From contig OV277867.1 in assembly GCA_922989275.2 (NCBI GenBank), positions 39,608,070-39,672,069 on the forward strand: a stretch of 64,000 nucleotides of DNA, given 5' to 3'. This document shows, piece by piece, positions 12,501 to 20,229 of this stretch (position 1 is its first letter; the number at the start of each line of letters is the position of its first letter). This DNA is from Gari tellinella. Taxonomy: Eukaryota > Mollusca > Bivalvia > Cardiida > Psammobiidae. The notes under the pieces were generated by a model. It worked only from the letters and a program-made list of their open reading frames with translations, was not told where the DNA came from and made no database searches. The translations under genes were made by a program, and so were the position numbers.

Positions 12501-15500
12501 TCTTCGAACTTTTATCCTAGCAGAAGGTAGCTTTAAGCAGGCTGAAAGTAAAACAGAATGCGCATTAAAGCGCATTCTGCTTTACTTTCAACCTGCTTAA
12601 GTAATCGCGTGAAAATAGAAAACTTGAAAATCTTAGGAGTTTTCGCGATCAACTTACGGCAGCCCTATATCACTGGCATGCTATATATTCCTTATATGGT
12701 GGTAAGTAGCCTGGTGGAGTTGCATGCTATCTGATGATGTTCGATGCTGAATCCACAAAATATCTTTAGCATTGGGCATGCTACATCCTTTATATGGCGA
12801 TAAGCAGCCCAATGGGAGTTTTGTTTGGCTGGGCCAACATATAAGAGGGTCAGTTTTCCCTTGTTCAGGATCTGTTTAGGCTCTTTCGGAACTTTGGCAA
12901 TTGGATTGTTTGGGATATAAGAGTATCTTTTAGACACTTTATCTAAGGAAGTTATAATTAGGAAAGCATGGAAGTTTACAGATGTATAGAAAAAAACACA
13001 GAAACAAACTTTAGAATCGTGTAGAAAATAAGAAAGAATTAAATATATATCGTTACTTAAAAGTTTGAGGTTTCCTCAACACTAGACCCAACTTGTTTTA
13101 TAAAAAAAACCTTACAATAATTTCCGTTTCCTTTTCTAGTGAATCCGTGTATGAGAAGACGATGTCGGGAAGGGTTTGGCCTAAAGATGACTTCTTGGTA
13201 AATATTCAGTATGCTTTTAAACTTGGGTTTAAGATCTATCAAACAAAACACAGGAGGCAAACACTAACATAGTTACATGTACATATGTAGTTTAAACTTT
13301 AAACATACATCTACGTGTATTTGATTCCCCATGAAAATTAAGAACTTGGTCACAATTTCTTACAAAATTAAAGTCGACCCGACTATAGACTGGCTTCAAT
13401 CCCTGTAATTTTAGAATATAAATTATTATGCCCCCTTTTTTCCATGCAGTCTTGGTTTTTCCTAGCCTGAATAACAGGGACTTGTAAAATGTGAAATGAT
13501 AATTCTGTGCTGGACTCTGTAGCAGGAATAAGGTACATATAGAAAACAGTATACATAACAAAAAATATCTTATAAATCAGACTAGTAGCTAGTCTAACTC
13601 GACTATACAGTGTATAAATTATGCACAAATAACAAAATATTGAATGGAAACAAACACAACTAACATATCCAATCATAGATAATTCTTCATACCAAACGTG
13701 TTGGTACATTTAGTACTGACGGTCATTGCAAAAAGGTTTGGGGATTGGGGTCAGACACCGTATTTCTCGGTGTTTGATATTTTGATGATCAAATTTATCG
13801 TGAGGTTTTTACCCCCTCGCCGCCATATTTTCTTGTCTGCTTCTGCTTTCTTGTCTTACTCAGCGTCTGGCCAGGATCAAAACTATTTGCAAATGCGCTT
13901 TATGACGTTATTGAGAGTGAAGGGGTCAATATGTCTCCAAACTAATTGTAATGGAAATAAATGTTTCAACACAAACAAGTACAAACATAGATCTCTACAT
14001 ATATCCGACCAGCTGACCTTTTGTCTACTACATGTATTCTTATAAAGAAAATGAACGCCACCAGAGCCTATAAAATATGTAGCCATTTTGTACATTCGTA
14101 TCATTATTTATGTTATTATTATTCACTTAACACGAATTCTGAAATACTCATAATTTGAACAGTACAGTAGTTTAAAAAATATTACCACGTTACCAAAATA
14201 CGTATTTTAGATTCATGACGTAACCTCCTCGAAACAGTATTTCCGAAAGCAAAACTAATTGTATATTTTCTTAATCTCATATGAAAAGAATAAATTAAAC
14301 GATTATAACAAGAATTATTGACCTTTTTATGACATATATAAGGGTGTCCCGTTACCCCACTTTACTTTCCCAAGTATGTAAAGGATAGAACAAAATATTT
14401 CGCTGCCAAAACAAAAATTTACGTAAAAAATTATTAATAACGTCCCGTGAATAAAAGTACATATTCAAACCTAAAAAACTTAACTTGCTTAGAGAAGCTG
14501 ATAGTCCATATAGTTATTATATGTCTAGTGTTATGTAGGCGCTATATATTATTATTATTGTAGTTGTTATACCAGATTTATATAGTGCTCTTTTCACACA
14601 TGAGTTGTTCCTTAAAACGCGCTTCACATGAAACGATAAAATAAATGTACTAAAGACAAATATATGTAACTATATTTACAATAAGTTAAAAAAACACCAT
14701 ACCTTATGGATTTACATGGAATTATATTTTGAATAAGGGAAATTCTTTCAAAACAATTACCAATATTTAAAAAAAATTATCAGTTCATAAAATCATTTTT
14801 TAAAATGGTTCAAATAGATTTATTAAAAAGATTAATTATTTTTTTCAAAAATAGTGATTTAAAAGTCAATTTACAACGCAATTACCTCGCATATTCAGAT
14901 TTCAGTCAATACCTAAAACCATGTCTTGTGTGAATACCAAAAAAACAGAGATTCTCAGATTAATAATAAATAGTATACTGTGAATGTCTTGCTAAATGGT
15001 TGATCTTACCGAAAATGCTCACTTTTTAAAACCGTACTAACCAATGAAAAGTTATCGTTCAGATACCAGGGGCCCTTTTCATAAAACTTCATACGATAAA
15101 TATTGTCGTAAGTCAGATAATAAAAGTCTCAATTATTATGTATTTCTCCATTATCTAATCCTGCCTTGTGGCGTCGCTTTGGAATTGTCTTGAAAAGGCG
15201 ATTCCAAAGAGATGTCATAAGACATGATTAGATAGAGAAAATCAGAAAATAAATGTATTTTAGTTTTGACATACGACCGTTTTTGTCGTACGAAGTTTTA
15301 TGAAATGCCTCTGTAAATGTCTTTATCTAAACTCCGGTCACGCCTTGCCTTATTCTGTATAGTGGTGTATTTTCTTTTCTATAAATGAGAAAAACGATCC
15401 AGACGGAAACATGAGAGGGCTGATTTGGGGGCTGAAACTGCATCAGAAGTTTTCTGCTTATGAAAAAAGCTTTGAAAATTTAGAAACGTTTTTAATTTGT

Positions 15501-18500
15501 TTCTAACCTTTTCACGGTCGTTATGACGTCACAACCAGTCTAACGCATTCGCTGCCATAATATAGTCTGTTTGCAAATATTTATTTTGTCTGGTTTTATA
15601 TCTAAAGTTAAGAAGTTTAGACAGTTTGACTTATGAAGTATTTAATACTGAAGGGGTCCATGATGCTGCTAAACCATTAACCCTTTCACTCTCAGTGACG
15701 TTATTAAGCGCATTTGCAAACAGACTTGATCCTGATCAGGATCAAAACTGTTTGCCTCTTGTTTTGAAATTACGTCAATTATACTGTCAGAAATCTAGCT
15801 CTGCGACGATACTTCAGAAACAATATTGAAGCGGACGATAATATGGCAGTGAACGGGTAAAAACCTCACGATACATTTGATCATGAAAGGGTTAACTCAT
15901 TGAGTCCTAGTGACGCATATATGCGTCTTTTACCAAAAGTGTACATGTGAAGAGTACACTTGTCCTATGCAAACAGTGAAGTCCCTGATCAGAGGGCTTC
16001 TCTGTTCAGGGTCTTTACTGTTTGTCATTATATGTAAAATATTATTAAAAAAAAACCTAAATAGTTGAAAATGGACCAGACTTTATTGCAACCTGGACTT
16101 GCCCATTGGAAGTTTCAGGGGATAATGTTTTAAGCCGTGTAATGGCGTATGCTTTCCATGCGTATTTGTTATGTATTCTAGATTAATGTACTAATGGCGG
16201 ATGTTTGCAAGAGCAACATATCATCAATGGCTGCAGCTTGTGAAGAGATGAACAACAATACCTTGGATCTCAACAGGTAAACACCGGCGGACGTGGTCCA
16301 GTGATAGCACACTCGACTGCGGTACCAGCGCTCGTGAGTTCGATCCCTCGCCGGACCCAGTCCTTCGGATGAGACTTTATAAACTGAGGTCCGATGATAA
16401 GTGCTTTACAAAAGAACAGGAGAACTCTATCGATAATAACAGTAGGGCATCACGTCCGGGGTTTTGTGTATCCGCTCTCCTCTCTCTGGCCGTACACTGT
16501 ATAGTGATGGCAATCAGACTAAACAGTCGATAATCGAGCATGAAAGCGTTCCGAGTCTCAAAATATGCCTTTAACCCATTACCCCATAGCATGTTTCTAG
16601 TTATGTAAATAGGTGACAACTTAAAGCAGATTGAAAGTAAAGCAGAATGCGCCTCTTAGGGCGCATTCTGGTTTACTTTCAGCCTGCTTTAAGCTACCAT
16701 CTGCCAAAATATAAAAAATATTTCACATGGTGCACATTTATTATTGCATAAACTTGAACTACTTTCTTCAATAGAGGTAACAATTAAAGGCGTAATAAAG
16801 GCGTATTTATGGGGTTAATGCTCGTGTGCATGTACATCTACAGTGATCCCTTCCTACTGTCTTCCGAACAACGTTTGCCTCCTTATAACAGTGTTTGCAT
16901 CTGTTTCCCAATATAATTATATCTAACCGTCTCACTGTTGCAATATCGTCTGCTTAGAATGGTCGTCTGCTGCTTTTTCTCAAAGTTATATAGTGGATAT
17001 TTTGACCAAAACAAATTATAATGACCAGTGACAAACAGATTGAATCCAGATCAGACGCCGCGTAACGCGACATCTGATCTGAAATTAAGTTGTTTGCAAA
17101 TATGAGCCAAGTCGTGTTAAGCACTCTAGGGTTATTATCTTCCCTCTCTATAACGACTCCTTCCAAACAACAACCACACAATTTGTGTCTCCCATTTGGT
17201 GTTGTTGAGAATTAGCAGAGAACAGGAACCTGTTGATCAAATCATTGTATGCTGGGAAATCTTTCGTTCGCAACATTGTTTTGAATCCGTATTGGCTAAA
17301 GATATTGAGCAAGCATGAACTTAAACTGTGACCTTGACCTTGCGCCGATATGTTCAAGTCATACATTTTGGGCCAGGGCTAAAGTCGAAAAATTTTATGA
17401 TGTAAGCAAACCACTTTGCAGGGGTACCAACATGACCATTGTCTTCGGACAACAGCCATTAGCCACTTCAATATCCCTGTCAGATTCTAGATGGCGGCCA
17501 AAATAGAACAGTATATTTATGTGAGAATCTCCGATCAGTAGTATACGGTTTAAATTATTGTTTTTGCATTTCTGTAGATGCTTGCCTTCTAGTAGTTATG
17601 CTATATTTTACTGAAATTGTTTTTGGGTTGTTTTTCTTTAATCCTAGGTATTACAATTCTTTGAAACCCTCAATTTCATACAGTTTGCACACCCATCTAC
17701 AGTCTCCACCATGTTCTCCACTGAATAGCTCAGATATATTTTCAGGGCTGCCATAGGTTGGCATGAAAAATCCTAAGATTTTCAAAATTGCATTTTTGAA
17801 GTGCGATTTTACGAATCGTACCTTTACCACATAGCCTGTTTCTAGTTTTGTTGACATGTGACTACTAAAAGCAGGCTGGAAGTAAAACAGAATGCGCATT
17901 CTGCTTTATTTTCAGCCTGCTTTATGCTACCATGTACCAGAAAAAAATCCGAAGATTTAGGAAAAATCCGGAGAAATGGCAGCCCTGTATTTTTTGTTTA
18001 TGAATTTCTTTACAGGTACAAATCAAACTTCCTACAGGTGCAGGTTTACTTTGAGGACCTGAACTTTGAAGTCATTGAGCAGGAACCGCTGTATGAGGTA
18101 GGATAAGTGTAGAGTATTTATAGGATAATCGCAGGGCTGTCATTTCTCTTGATTTTTCCGAAATCTTCGGAATTTTCTTACCTTGTCCAGGCCTACGGAT
18201 TTTCCCGAAATCTTCGGATTATTGCTCTTACTTTGCAACTTTGGAATTAAAGCGGTTTTATTTAAATAAGGAAACATTGATATGGGTTTCAAACAATTTA
18301 GATCCTGATCTGGATACAAACTGCATGCATAATTGTGTTAGGATAATAGAGCCTGACATGCAGCGAAAGGTTTAAAGGTACAATTCCTTAAATCGCGCTT
18401 GAAAAACAACTTATGGCAGTCATGTATTTGTTATATCCTGCATTGGGACTCTAACGTTTATACGAAAAAAAATCGGCACTATTGACAAATCGATCATCGA

Positions 18501-19126
18501 TGATCATCGATGAATTGCGACTTTTCATGAATTGATATAGAAAACATTTAATATATAAAATCAGACAAATATTTATAAGCGTCTTTAAAAAAGACCTACT
18601 ACGGAATATAGATAAAAAGATATGATGAGATAATTCCATAGTAAAATATAAATTCTTTTTTTCTTTTAGAGTTTTAAGTAGCCAAATTCAATATAGTTAT
18701 TTGATCTGATTTGAGATATATTAACAAAAATGTCATTCTTAATGTTTAAAATAATGAAATCGACGATGCGGGAAAGATTTTCGACGATCTCGTCTCCCAC
18801 ATTTATCGACAACCCTTCGATCTTTAGATTAATCATGATGACGCTAGGTTTTACCGAAATTATTTGTATTTCAGTACCCACGGTTCTTGTCCGACATTGG
18901 CGGTGCCATGGGTCTGTTTATGGGAGGATCGCTGCTCAGTATTGTGGAGATCCTGCAGCTGATGCTTGAAGTCTTTCTGTTTTTCCGAAATAAGAATATG
19001 GACACGAACGCCGGTAACCGCGTTGGAGACGCTCCAGATGACAGTGTTACTGACAAGAAATGTCCCATAGCAGATCCAACAAAGAATGAAAAACAGAGAA
19101 GCCAGCTTTCTATGACGGCATATTAA
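406..19126 (+). CDS. DEG/ENaC/ASIC-family sodium channel, 3' part of gene (8 exons)
   Basis: Coding exons are 406-569, 1764-1853, 9977-10103, 10867-10942, 13140-13197, 16182-16276, 18016-18097 and 18875-19126. They join in consistent phase (0, 0, 1, 2, 0, 2, 0) to an open frame of 313 residues ending in TAA. Seen: the finger/palm segment HDRGTFPLPEEEGI with SPGF, the C-x3-C-x8-CGC cysteine pattern, a CACISPC motif, a Y-x5-S-x3-WP segment, an FEDLNFEVIEQ palm strand, then DIGGAMGLFMGGSLLSIVEI. The last is the conserved pre-TM2/TM2 region with the G-x-S selectivity filter. Family knowledge: these are trimeric, amiloride-sensitive Na+ channels of the plasma membrane, gated by protons, peptides or mechanical force. 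The ligand cannot be inferred here; ASIC-like, FaNaC-like and degenerin-like remain open. The N-terminus and TM1 must lie upstream of the window. The cytoplasmic tail is short (about 45 residues) with no PY motif. Confidence 0.92.
1125..1583. mobile_element. TA-flanked MITE (459 bp) in channel intron
   Basis: The left end starts TGTTACAGGGATTAAGTGTA. The right end is its reverse complement (TACTTAATCCCTGTAACA). The dinucleotide TA lies directly outside both ends (1123-1124 and 1584-1585). The inside holds further 'ggattacgcgtaatccc'-type short palindromes and no coding potential. A TA target duplication points to a Tc1/mariner-mobilised non-autonomous element (inference). Confidence 0.6.
1764..1853 (+). 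CDS. DEG/ENaC exon b
   Basis: The acceptor is CTATATATAG before 1764 and the donor is ACG|GTAAGA after 1853. The exon is 30 codons in phase 0-0. It encodes VRVIRLGQPYGECSDG and then KYKLKYSIT, corresponding to the family segment 'xxRLPxPYGxC...Y' just before the cysteine-rich wrist. It joins in frame to ACMQFC of the exon at 9977. Confidence 0.9.
2385..2545. repeat. Family A hairpin element copy (diverged)
   Basis: The family A flank 'CCATAGCCTGTTTCTAGTTTTGAAGACAGGTGACC' is recognisable in pieces. It is followed by an inverted repeat built on AAAGCAGAATGCGCC and AGACTG...AGTCTGCTTTAAG. A fragment of a further copy lies at 2110-2160. Confidence 0.6.
2755..3005. repeat. Family A2 hairpin element copy
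   Basis: The copy starts in 'gggctaccataaattg', carries 'aaaaatcctaagattccgaaa', then the hairpin with arms GCAGAATGCGCC / GGCGCATTCTGC. It ends with 'atccgaagatttaggaaaaatccggagaaatg...cagccctg'. The outer parts are a longer palindrome, so the whole unit is a nested foldback. The same unit recurs at 17735, 34097 and 47860. Confidence 0.75.
3218..3600. repeat. Dispersed repeat, GGTGACACTTAGGGATCAC type
   Basis: The segment begins 'ccacttgctgtaggcagaggtgacacttagggatcac', then a run of (CTGTCYGTC)n, then 'aagagcttgacaagtggaagtgt'. A second copy in the same orientation lies at 23918-24215. No coding potential was seen. Confidence 0.7.
3705..4215. repeat. Inverted-repeat element around a CGTAGCCGAGGG core
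   Basis: The arms 3711-3749 (TTAGATGGCAGTTTGCGTGACATTCAAATTGTCA region) and 3808-3845 are reverse complements around 'cccgaggcgtagccgaggg'. The right part to about 4215 ('attacaccgagc'...'gcgaggtgtaataa') forms a second, looser inverted pair. No gene was seen. Confidence 0.55.
4200..4435. repeat. 33-bp satellite, left block
   Basis: Tandem copies of a 33-bp unit containing TTTCATACAGTAAGACAATG and TAGTGTAATAT. The same unit, in the same orientation, resumes at about 7985. The two blocks flank the foldback element at 4561-7059 and the Tc1-like fossil. Confidence 0.85.
4561..7059. mobile_element. Foldback element, 2,499 bp, long terminal inverted repeats, 5-bp TSD
   Basis: The left arm (about 4561-5252) is the reverse complement of the right arm (about 6337-7059) over roughly 0.7 kb with small indels. 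Both ends read CACACCCTGTCGACTTATTA. The pentamer TAATT lies directly outside each end (4556-4560 and 7060-7064), so the insertion made a 5-bp duplication. The roughly 1.1-kb centre contains a minus-strand exon-like open frame (5671-5895) and 'accacggaaat' short repeats. No transposase motif was recognised, so the superfamily is unknown. Confidence 0.82.
5671..5895 (-). CDS. Exon-like acidic open frame inside the foldback element
   Basis: On the minus strand, 74 codons run from just after a TGA to a TAA at 5673-5671 with no initiator at the front. An ACAACAG acceptor-like site sits at the 5' edge, as expected for a last exon. The protein is rich in Ser, Asp and Glu (for example DDETYLYSEDSFCDIDMNNS) and ends SIKDLFESVLPVLEE. 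I do not recognise the family. It could be a captured host exon, the end of an element-encoded gene, or chance. Confidence 0.3.
   Translation of the reverse strand, partial: QQCSHTNKQTPNVDSREKTLPTCLDDETYLYSEDSFCDIDMNNSEENSFRTETKSSNQESIKDLFESVLPVLEE
7080..7650 (-). pseudogene. Decayed Tc1-like transposase, catalytic core missing
   Basis: On the minus strand, 7612-7380 translates to SRRDDRTLTLTYRRNRF, then ATVTARRFRI-like text, then ITAETIRNRLRR and ILTRSPYTWQILTAR. This is the second helix-turn-helix and linker of Tc1/IS630-type transposases. An in-frame stop precedes it at a DRPRS motif. Directly downstream, after a frameshift, come PLPAVSSDIK and EHVWVKLGNG, equivalent to the family 'PWPAxSPDLNPIEHVWDxLG' around the third catalytic residue. 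The intervening DDE domain, with the first two aspartates, is absent, and the C-terminal part (to about 7130) is frameshifted. This is a dead fossil. Confidence 0.72.
7985..9320. repeat. 33-bp satellite, main block
   Basis: About 40 tandem copies of the 33-bp unit TTTCATACAGTAAGACAATG + TAGTGTAATATCA, with point changes and a few indels. The best conserved run is 8490-9250. Because 33 is a multiple of three, long spurious reading frames occur on the minus strand (8418-9109). No promoter or gene signal was seen. Confidence 0.92.
9325..9975. other. Intron sequence without recognised features
   Basis: AT-rich sequence leading up to the acceptor of the exon at 9977. I see no repeat family, RNA gene or coding segment here. 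Confidence 0.5.
9977..10103 (+). CDS. DEG/ENaC exon c (cysteine-rich region)
   Basis: The acceptor is CCTTTTTAG before 9977 and the donor is AACG|GTATGT after 10103. The exon has 42 codons plus one base (phase 1). It encodes ACMQFCRVEKIVATCGCFPS and continues DGPDVVFAKVHEVRICGVSS. The C-x3-C-x8-C-x-C spacing is the conserved disulfide pattern of the DEG/ENaC thumb. Confidence 0.93.
10230..10440. repeat. Family B element copy (degenerate)
   Basis: Contains 'cgtctgcttcaatattgttgtctgcaatattg', 'aaacaagtgg', a collapsed 'tcctgatcaggatcaaaac' core and 'tgcgctttatgacg'. All are in the order of the family B consensus seen at 36935-37185 and 38525-38775. The large GC-rich palindrome is deleted here. 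Confidence 0.6.
10867..10942 (+). CDS. DEG/ENaC exon d
   Basis: The acceptor is CTTTTTAG before 10867 and the donor is GCAG|GTAAGC after 10942. The first two bases complete an Asp codon; 24 codons plus two bases follow. It encodes KICQLAVDASFNAG and then TTDCACISPC, the family 'C-x-C-x2-PC' motif near the end of the cysteine-rich region. Confidence 0.92.
10967..11205. mobile_element. Foldback MITE copy 1 (ACGACAA ends)
   Basis: The outer inverted repeats run 'ttacgaaacgtcgtacgacaaa' to 'tgtcgtacaaggacgta'. The central inverted repeat pairs ATGTCTTGTGACATCTCTTT with AAAGAGATGTCACAAGACAT. A second copy with the same centre and ends is at 15068-15310, and both sit in introns of the channel gene. 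Confidence 0.75.
11210..13139. other. Channel intron with scattered repeat fragments
   Basis: Holds a family A fragment at 11755-11830, a family A2 hairpin at about 12465-12665 (GCAGAATGCGCATTAAAGCGC core) and otherwise unassigned AT-rich sequence. No exon was recognised before 13140. Confidence 0.5.
13140..13197 (+). CDS. DEG/ENaC exon e (58 bp)
   Basis: The pyrimidine-rich acceptor TTTCCTTTTCTAG precedes 13140 and the donor is TTG|GTAAAT after 13197. The first base completes AG|T (Ser); 19 codons follow, ending in phase 0. It encodes ESVYEKTMSGRVWPKDDFL, the family 'Y-x4-S-x3-WP' palm strand that follows the last CxxPC motif. Both phases fit the neighbouring exons exactly. Confidence 0.9.
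13720..13930. repeat. Family B element copy, inverted and truncated
   Basis: Contains 'gatcaaatttatcgtgaggtttttacccc', 'gccgccatattttcttgtctgcttc', 'ccaggatcaaaactatttgcaaatgcgctttatgacgtta' and 'gagagtgaagggg' in family B order. The palindromic core is reduced. Confidence 0.6.
13931..15067. other. AT-rich channel intron, nothing recognised
   Basis: Low-complexity AT-rich sequence with short A or T runs. I see no exon, repeat family or RNA gene. Confidence 0.5.
15068..15310. mobile_element. Foldback MITE copy 2 (ACGACAA ends)
   Basis: The ends 'gggcccttttcataaaacttcatacgat' and 'gtcgtacgaagttttatgaaatgcctc' are inverted. The centre pairs 'gcgtcgctttggaattgtctt' with 'ggcgattccaaagagatgtc'. 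It is homologous throughout to 10967-11205. Confidence 0.75.
15677..15897. repeat. Family B element with TTAA-type ends
   Basis: It starts TTAACCCTTTCACTCTCAGT and ends ATCATGAAAGGGTTAA, so TTAA followed by CCCTTT is present at both ends in inverted orientation. Internally it has 'gcgcatttgcaaacag', a shortened 'gatcctgatcaggatcaaaac' palindrome and 'ggcagtgaacgggtaaaaacctcacgat'. Confidence 0.78.
15895..16140. repeat. Family F hairpin element
   Basis: Contains 'tgagtcctagtgacgcatatatgcgtc', 'acatgtgaagagtacacttgtcctatgcaaacagtgaag', then 'ctgatcagagggcttc' pairing with 'ggtctttactgtttgtc', and ends 'agtttcaggggataatgttttaa'. Homologous copies are at 46136, 51683, 56160 and 61800. Confidence 0.75.
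16182..16276 (+). CDS. DEG/ENaC exon f
   Basis: The acceptor is GTATTCTAG before 16182 and the donor is AACAG|GTAAAC after 16276. The exon is 31 codons plus two bases (phase 2). It encodes INVLMADVCKSNISSM and then ACEEMNNNTLDLN. The sequence itself is weakly conserved, but its phases match exon e (0) and exon g (2). It fills the variable segment between the WP strand and the conserved LNFE strand. Confidence 0.8.
16284..16560 (+). repeat. tRNA-derived SINE
   Basis: The 5' part is tRNA-like, with A-box-like GTGGTCCAGTGATAGCACAC and B-box-like GAGTTCGATCCC. It is followed by the body 'agtccttcggatgagactttataaactgaggtcc', a conserved central stretch of many marine-invertebrate SINEs, and 'tctatcgataataacagtaggg'. 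The tRNA part begins only a few bases after the donor of exon f. The acceptor stem does not close as in a functional tRNA. Confidence 0.72.
16565..16815. repeat. Family A hairpin with TTAA-type ends
   Basis: It starts TTAACCCATTACCCCATAGC and ends 'ggcgtatttatggggttaa'. The inner hairpin has arms GCAGAATGCGCC / GGCGCATTCTG around 'tcttag'. It contains the shared 'gtttctagtt', 'aggtgac' and 'acttaaagcag' segments. Confidence 0.85.
16838..17205. repeat. Family D element copy
   Basis: Diverged copy with 'aatatcgtctgcttagaatggtcgtctgctg', 'tttctcaaagtta', 'gagtgacaaacag'-like text and the core 'gaatccagatcagacgccgcgtaacgcgacatctgatctg'. It ends 'ccctctctataacgactcc' and 'gtctcccattt'. Confidence 0.7.
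17735..17990. repeat. Family A2 nested foldback
   Basis: The outer arms are 'cagggctgccataggttggcatgaaaaatcctaagatt' and 'aatccgaagatttaggaaaaatccggagaaatggcagccctg'. The inner hairpin pairs GCAGGCTGGAAGTAAAACAG with the CAGCCTGC side. It ends about 25 bp before exon g, so the branch-point/acceptor region of that exon follows directly on repeat DNA. Confidence 0.8.
18016..18097 (+). CDS. DEG/ENaC exon g (palm strand before TM2)
   Basis: The acceptor is CTTTACAG before 18016 and the donor is GAG|GTAGGA after 18097. One base completes an Arg codon and 27 codons follow. It encodes YKSNFLQVQVYFEDLNFEVI and EQEPLYE. This is the hallmark family strand, equivalent to ASIC 'LxLxIFFExLNYETIEQxxAYE'. 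Confidence 0.95.
18098..18874. other. Last channel intron
   Basis: Holds an A2 fragment at about 18135-18240 and an AT-rich block at 18460-18760 with long minus-strand open stretches of unclear origin. No exon was recognised. Confidence 0.45.
18875..19126 (+). CDS. DEG/ENaC terminal exon: TM2, selectivity filter, cytoplasmic tail
   Basis: The acceptor is TTTGTATTTCAG before 18875 and the TAA stop is at 19124-19126. The exon codes for 83 residues. YPRFLSDIGGAMGLFMGGSL continues LSIVEILQLMLEVFLFF, which is the pre-TM2 and TM2 with the G-G-S selectivity filter. The tail (about 45 residues) is polar, with a Lys/Arg-rich part near the end. No polyadenylation signal could be fixed downstream because a transposable element begins 8 bp after the stop. 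Confidence 0.96.
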   Translation, partial: YPRFLSDIGGAMGLFMGGSLLSIVEILQLMLEVFLFFRNKNMDTNAGNRVGDAPDDSVTDKKCPIADPTKNEKQRSQLSMTAY

Positions 19127-19133
19127 CCATAGA

Positions 19134-19381
19134 TACAGTGGAGAATCTGTTATTCTTTCCCGTTTAAACGCAAACATACGCAAACGCAAAACACTAAAAC
19201 GTAGAAAAGTACAACTTTTGGACAATTCTGATAATTCATGTTTATCTTGGTGGCAAACAGTTTGGAGCCTGATCAGACGCCGGGTTACCCGGCGTCTGAT
19301 CTGGCTCCAAACTGTTTGCACTGCAAATAATAGTTTTAGCGTAAACGCGTTTATTGGGAAAGAATAACAGATTCTCCACTG
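19134..19381. mobile_element. Family C hairpin MITE immediately 3' of the channel stop codon
   Basis: The ends are ACAGTGGAGAATCTGTTATT and its reverse complement AATAACAGATTCTCCACTGT. The inner palindrome is 'gcctgatcagacgccgggttacccggcgtctgatctggc', flanked by 'aaacagtttgga' on both sides. An inverted, nearly identical copy is at 50218-50462. Confidence 0.9.
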
Positions 19382-19384
19382 TAC

Positions 19385-19615
19385 GTATTTTAACGCATTT
19401 AATTTATTCCTCCGTTGTAGACAATAGTTCCACTTTATTTAGTCATGAATATGCACCAAAGAAATATATATATTTCTATATCCCAGCTGATGGTAACTTA
19501 AAGCTAGTTGAAAGTAAAGCAGAATGCGCCTAAGGGCGCATTTTGCTTTACTTTCAACCAGCTTTAAGAGGTCACCTGTCTTCAAAACTGGAAACAGGCT
19601 ATGGAGTTATGGGTT
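19385..19615. repeat. Family A hairpin copy
   Basis: Inverted orientation. It has 'taatttattcctccgttgtagacaatagttccactt', a hairpin of GCAGAATGCGCC / GGCGCATTTTGC, and 'gtcacctgtcttcaaaactggaaacaggctatgg'. Confidence 0.8.
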
Positions 19616-19684
19616 TAAACTCTAGGTGTGCAATAATATTACTACATGTAAACCTGTATTGCTATACACCAGTCAAACTTATTT

Positions 19685-19910
19685 TCTTTAACCTTTTCAC
19701 TCTCAATGAAGTCATAAAGCGCATTTGCAAACAGTAACGCGGCGTCTGATCAGGATCAAAACTGTTTGCCCCTTGTTTTGAAATTACGTCAGTTATACTG
19801 CCTTAAATCTATCTTTGCAACGATATTGCATACATCAATATTGAAACAGACGACAAATGTTTGCAAATGCGCTTTAATTATGTCATCATTGTGAGTGCAA
19901 GGGTTAAACG
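19685..19910. repeat. Family B element copy
   Basis: It starts 'tttaaccttttcactctcaatgaagtcataaagcgcatttg' and ends 'gtgagtgcaagggttaa'. The core 'gcggcgtctgatcaggatcaaaactgtttgcc' is present but the left half of the palindrome is lost. Confidence 0.75.
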
Positions 19911-20229
19911 GCTAGTGAACTCTTGTGTATGATAAAATCAAAGTAGAAAGGTTCTGTCCTACACCAGGCTATGATCGATATTTTAATTTCATTATTGAAT
20001 CAAAGACGTTCTAAGCCGGTGCTTCTGTTTTGGAATGGTATTCTTTGTCTCCAAGCAACGTCGGTATCTTTATGGACGCAAAACGGCTTCATTACCTATC
20101 TTGACTATGTTGGTATTTGCAAAAATCTAAATTGTTTGACAAACATGTTGTTGTTTCTTCAGTCAAAAACCCTAAAACTTTTAAACTTATAACACTCGTT
20201 ATCCGTGTTTTATATTCATTTAACTGTAT

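Noticed and set aside
16284..16360. Functional tRNA gene
   Set aside because: A- and B-box-like sequences are present but the acceptor stem does not pair properly, and a SINE body follows.
18666..18881. 71-codon minus-strand frame with a NLKIEGLSINVGDEI stretch, faintly like L1 ORF1-type proteins
   Set aside because: The resemblance is too weak to call a retrotransposon, and the frame runs into the acceptor of the channel's last exon; a profile search would decide.
18860..19321. 153-codon minus-strand frame
   Set aside because: It is antisense to the channel terminal exon and the family C hairpin; the sense strand is clearly the coding one.
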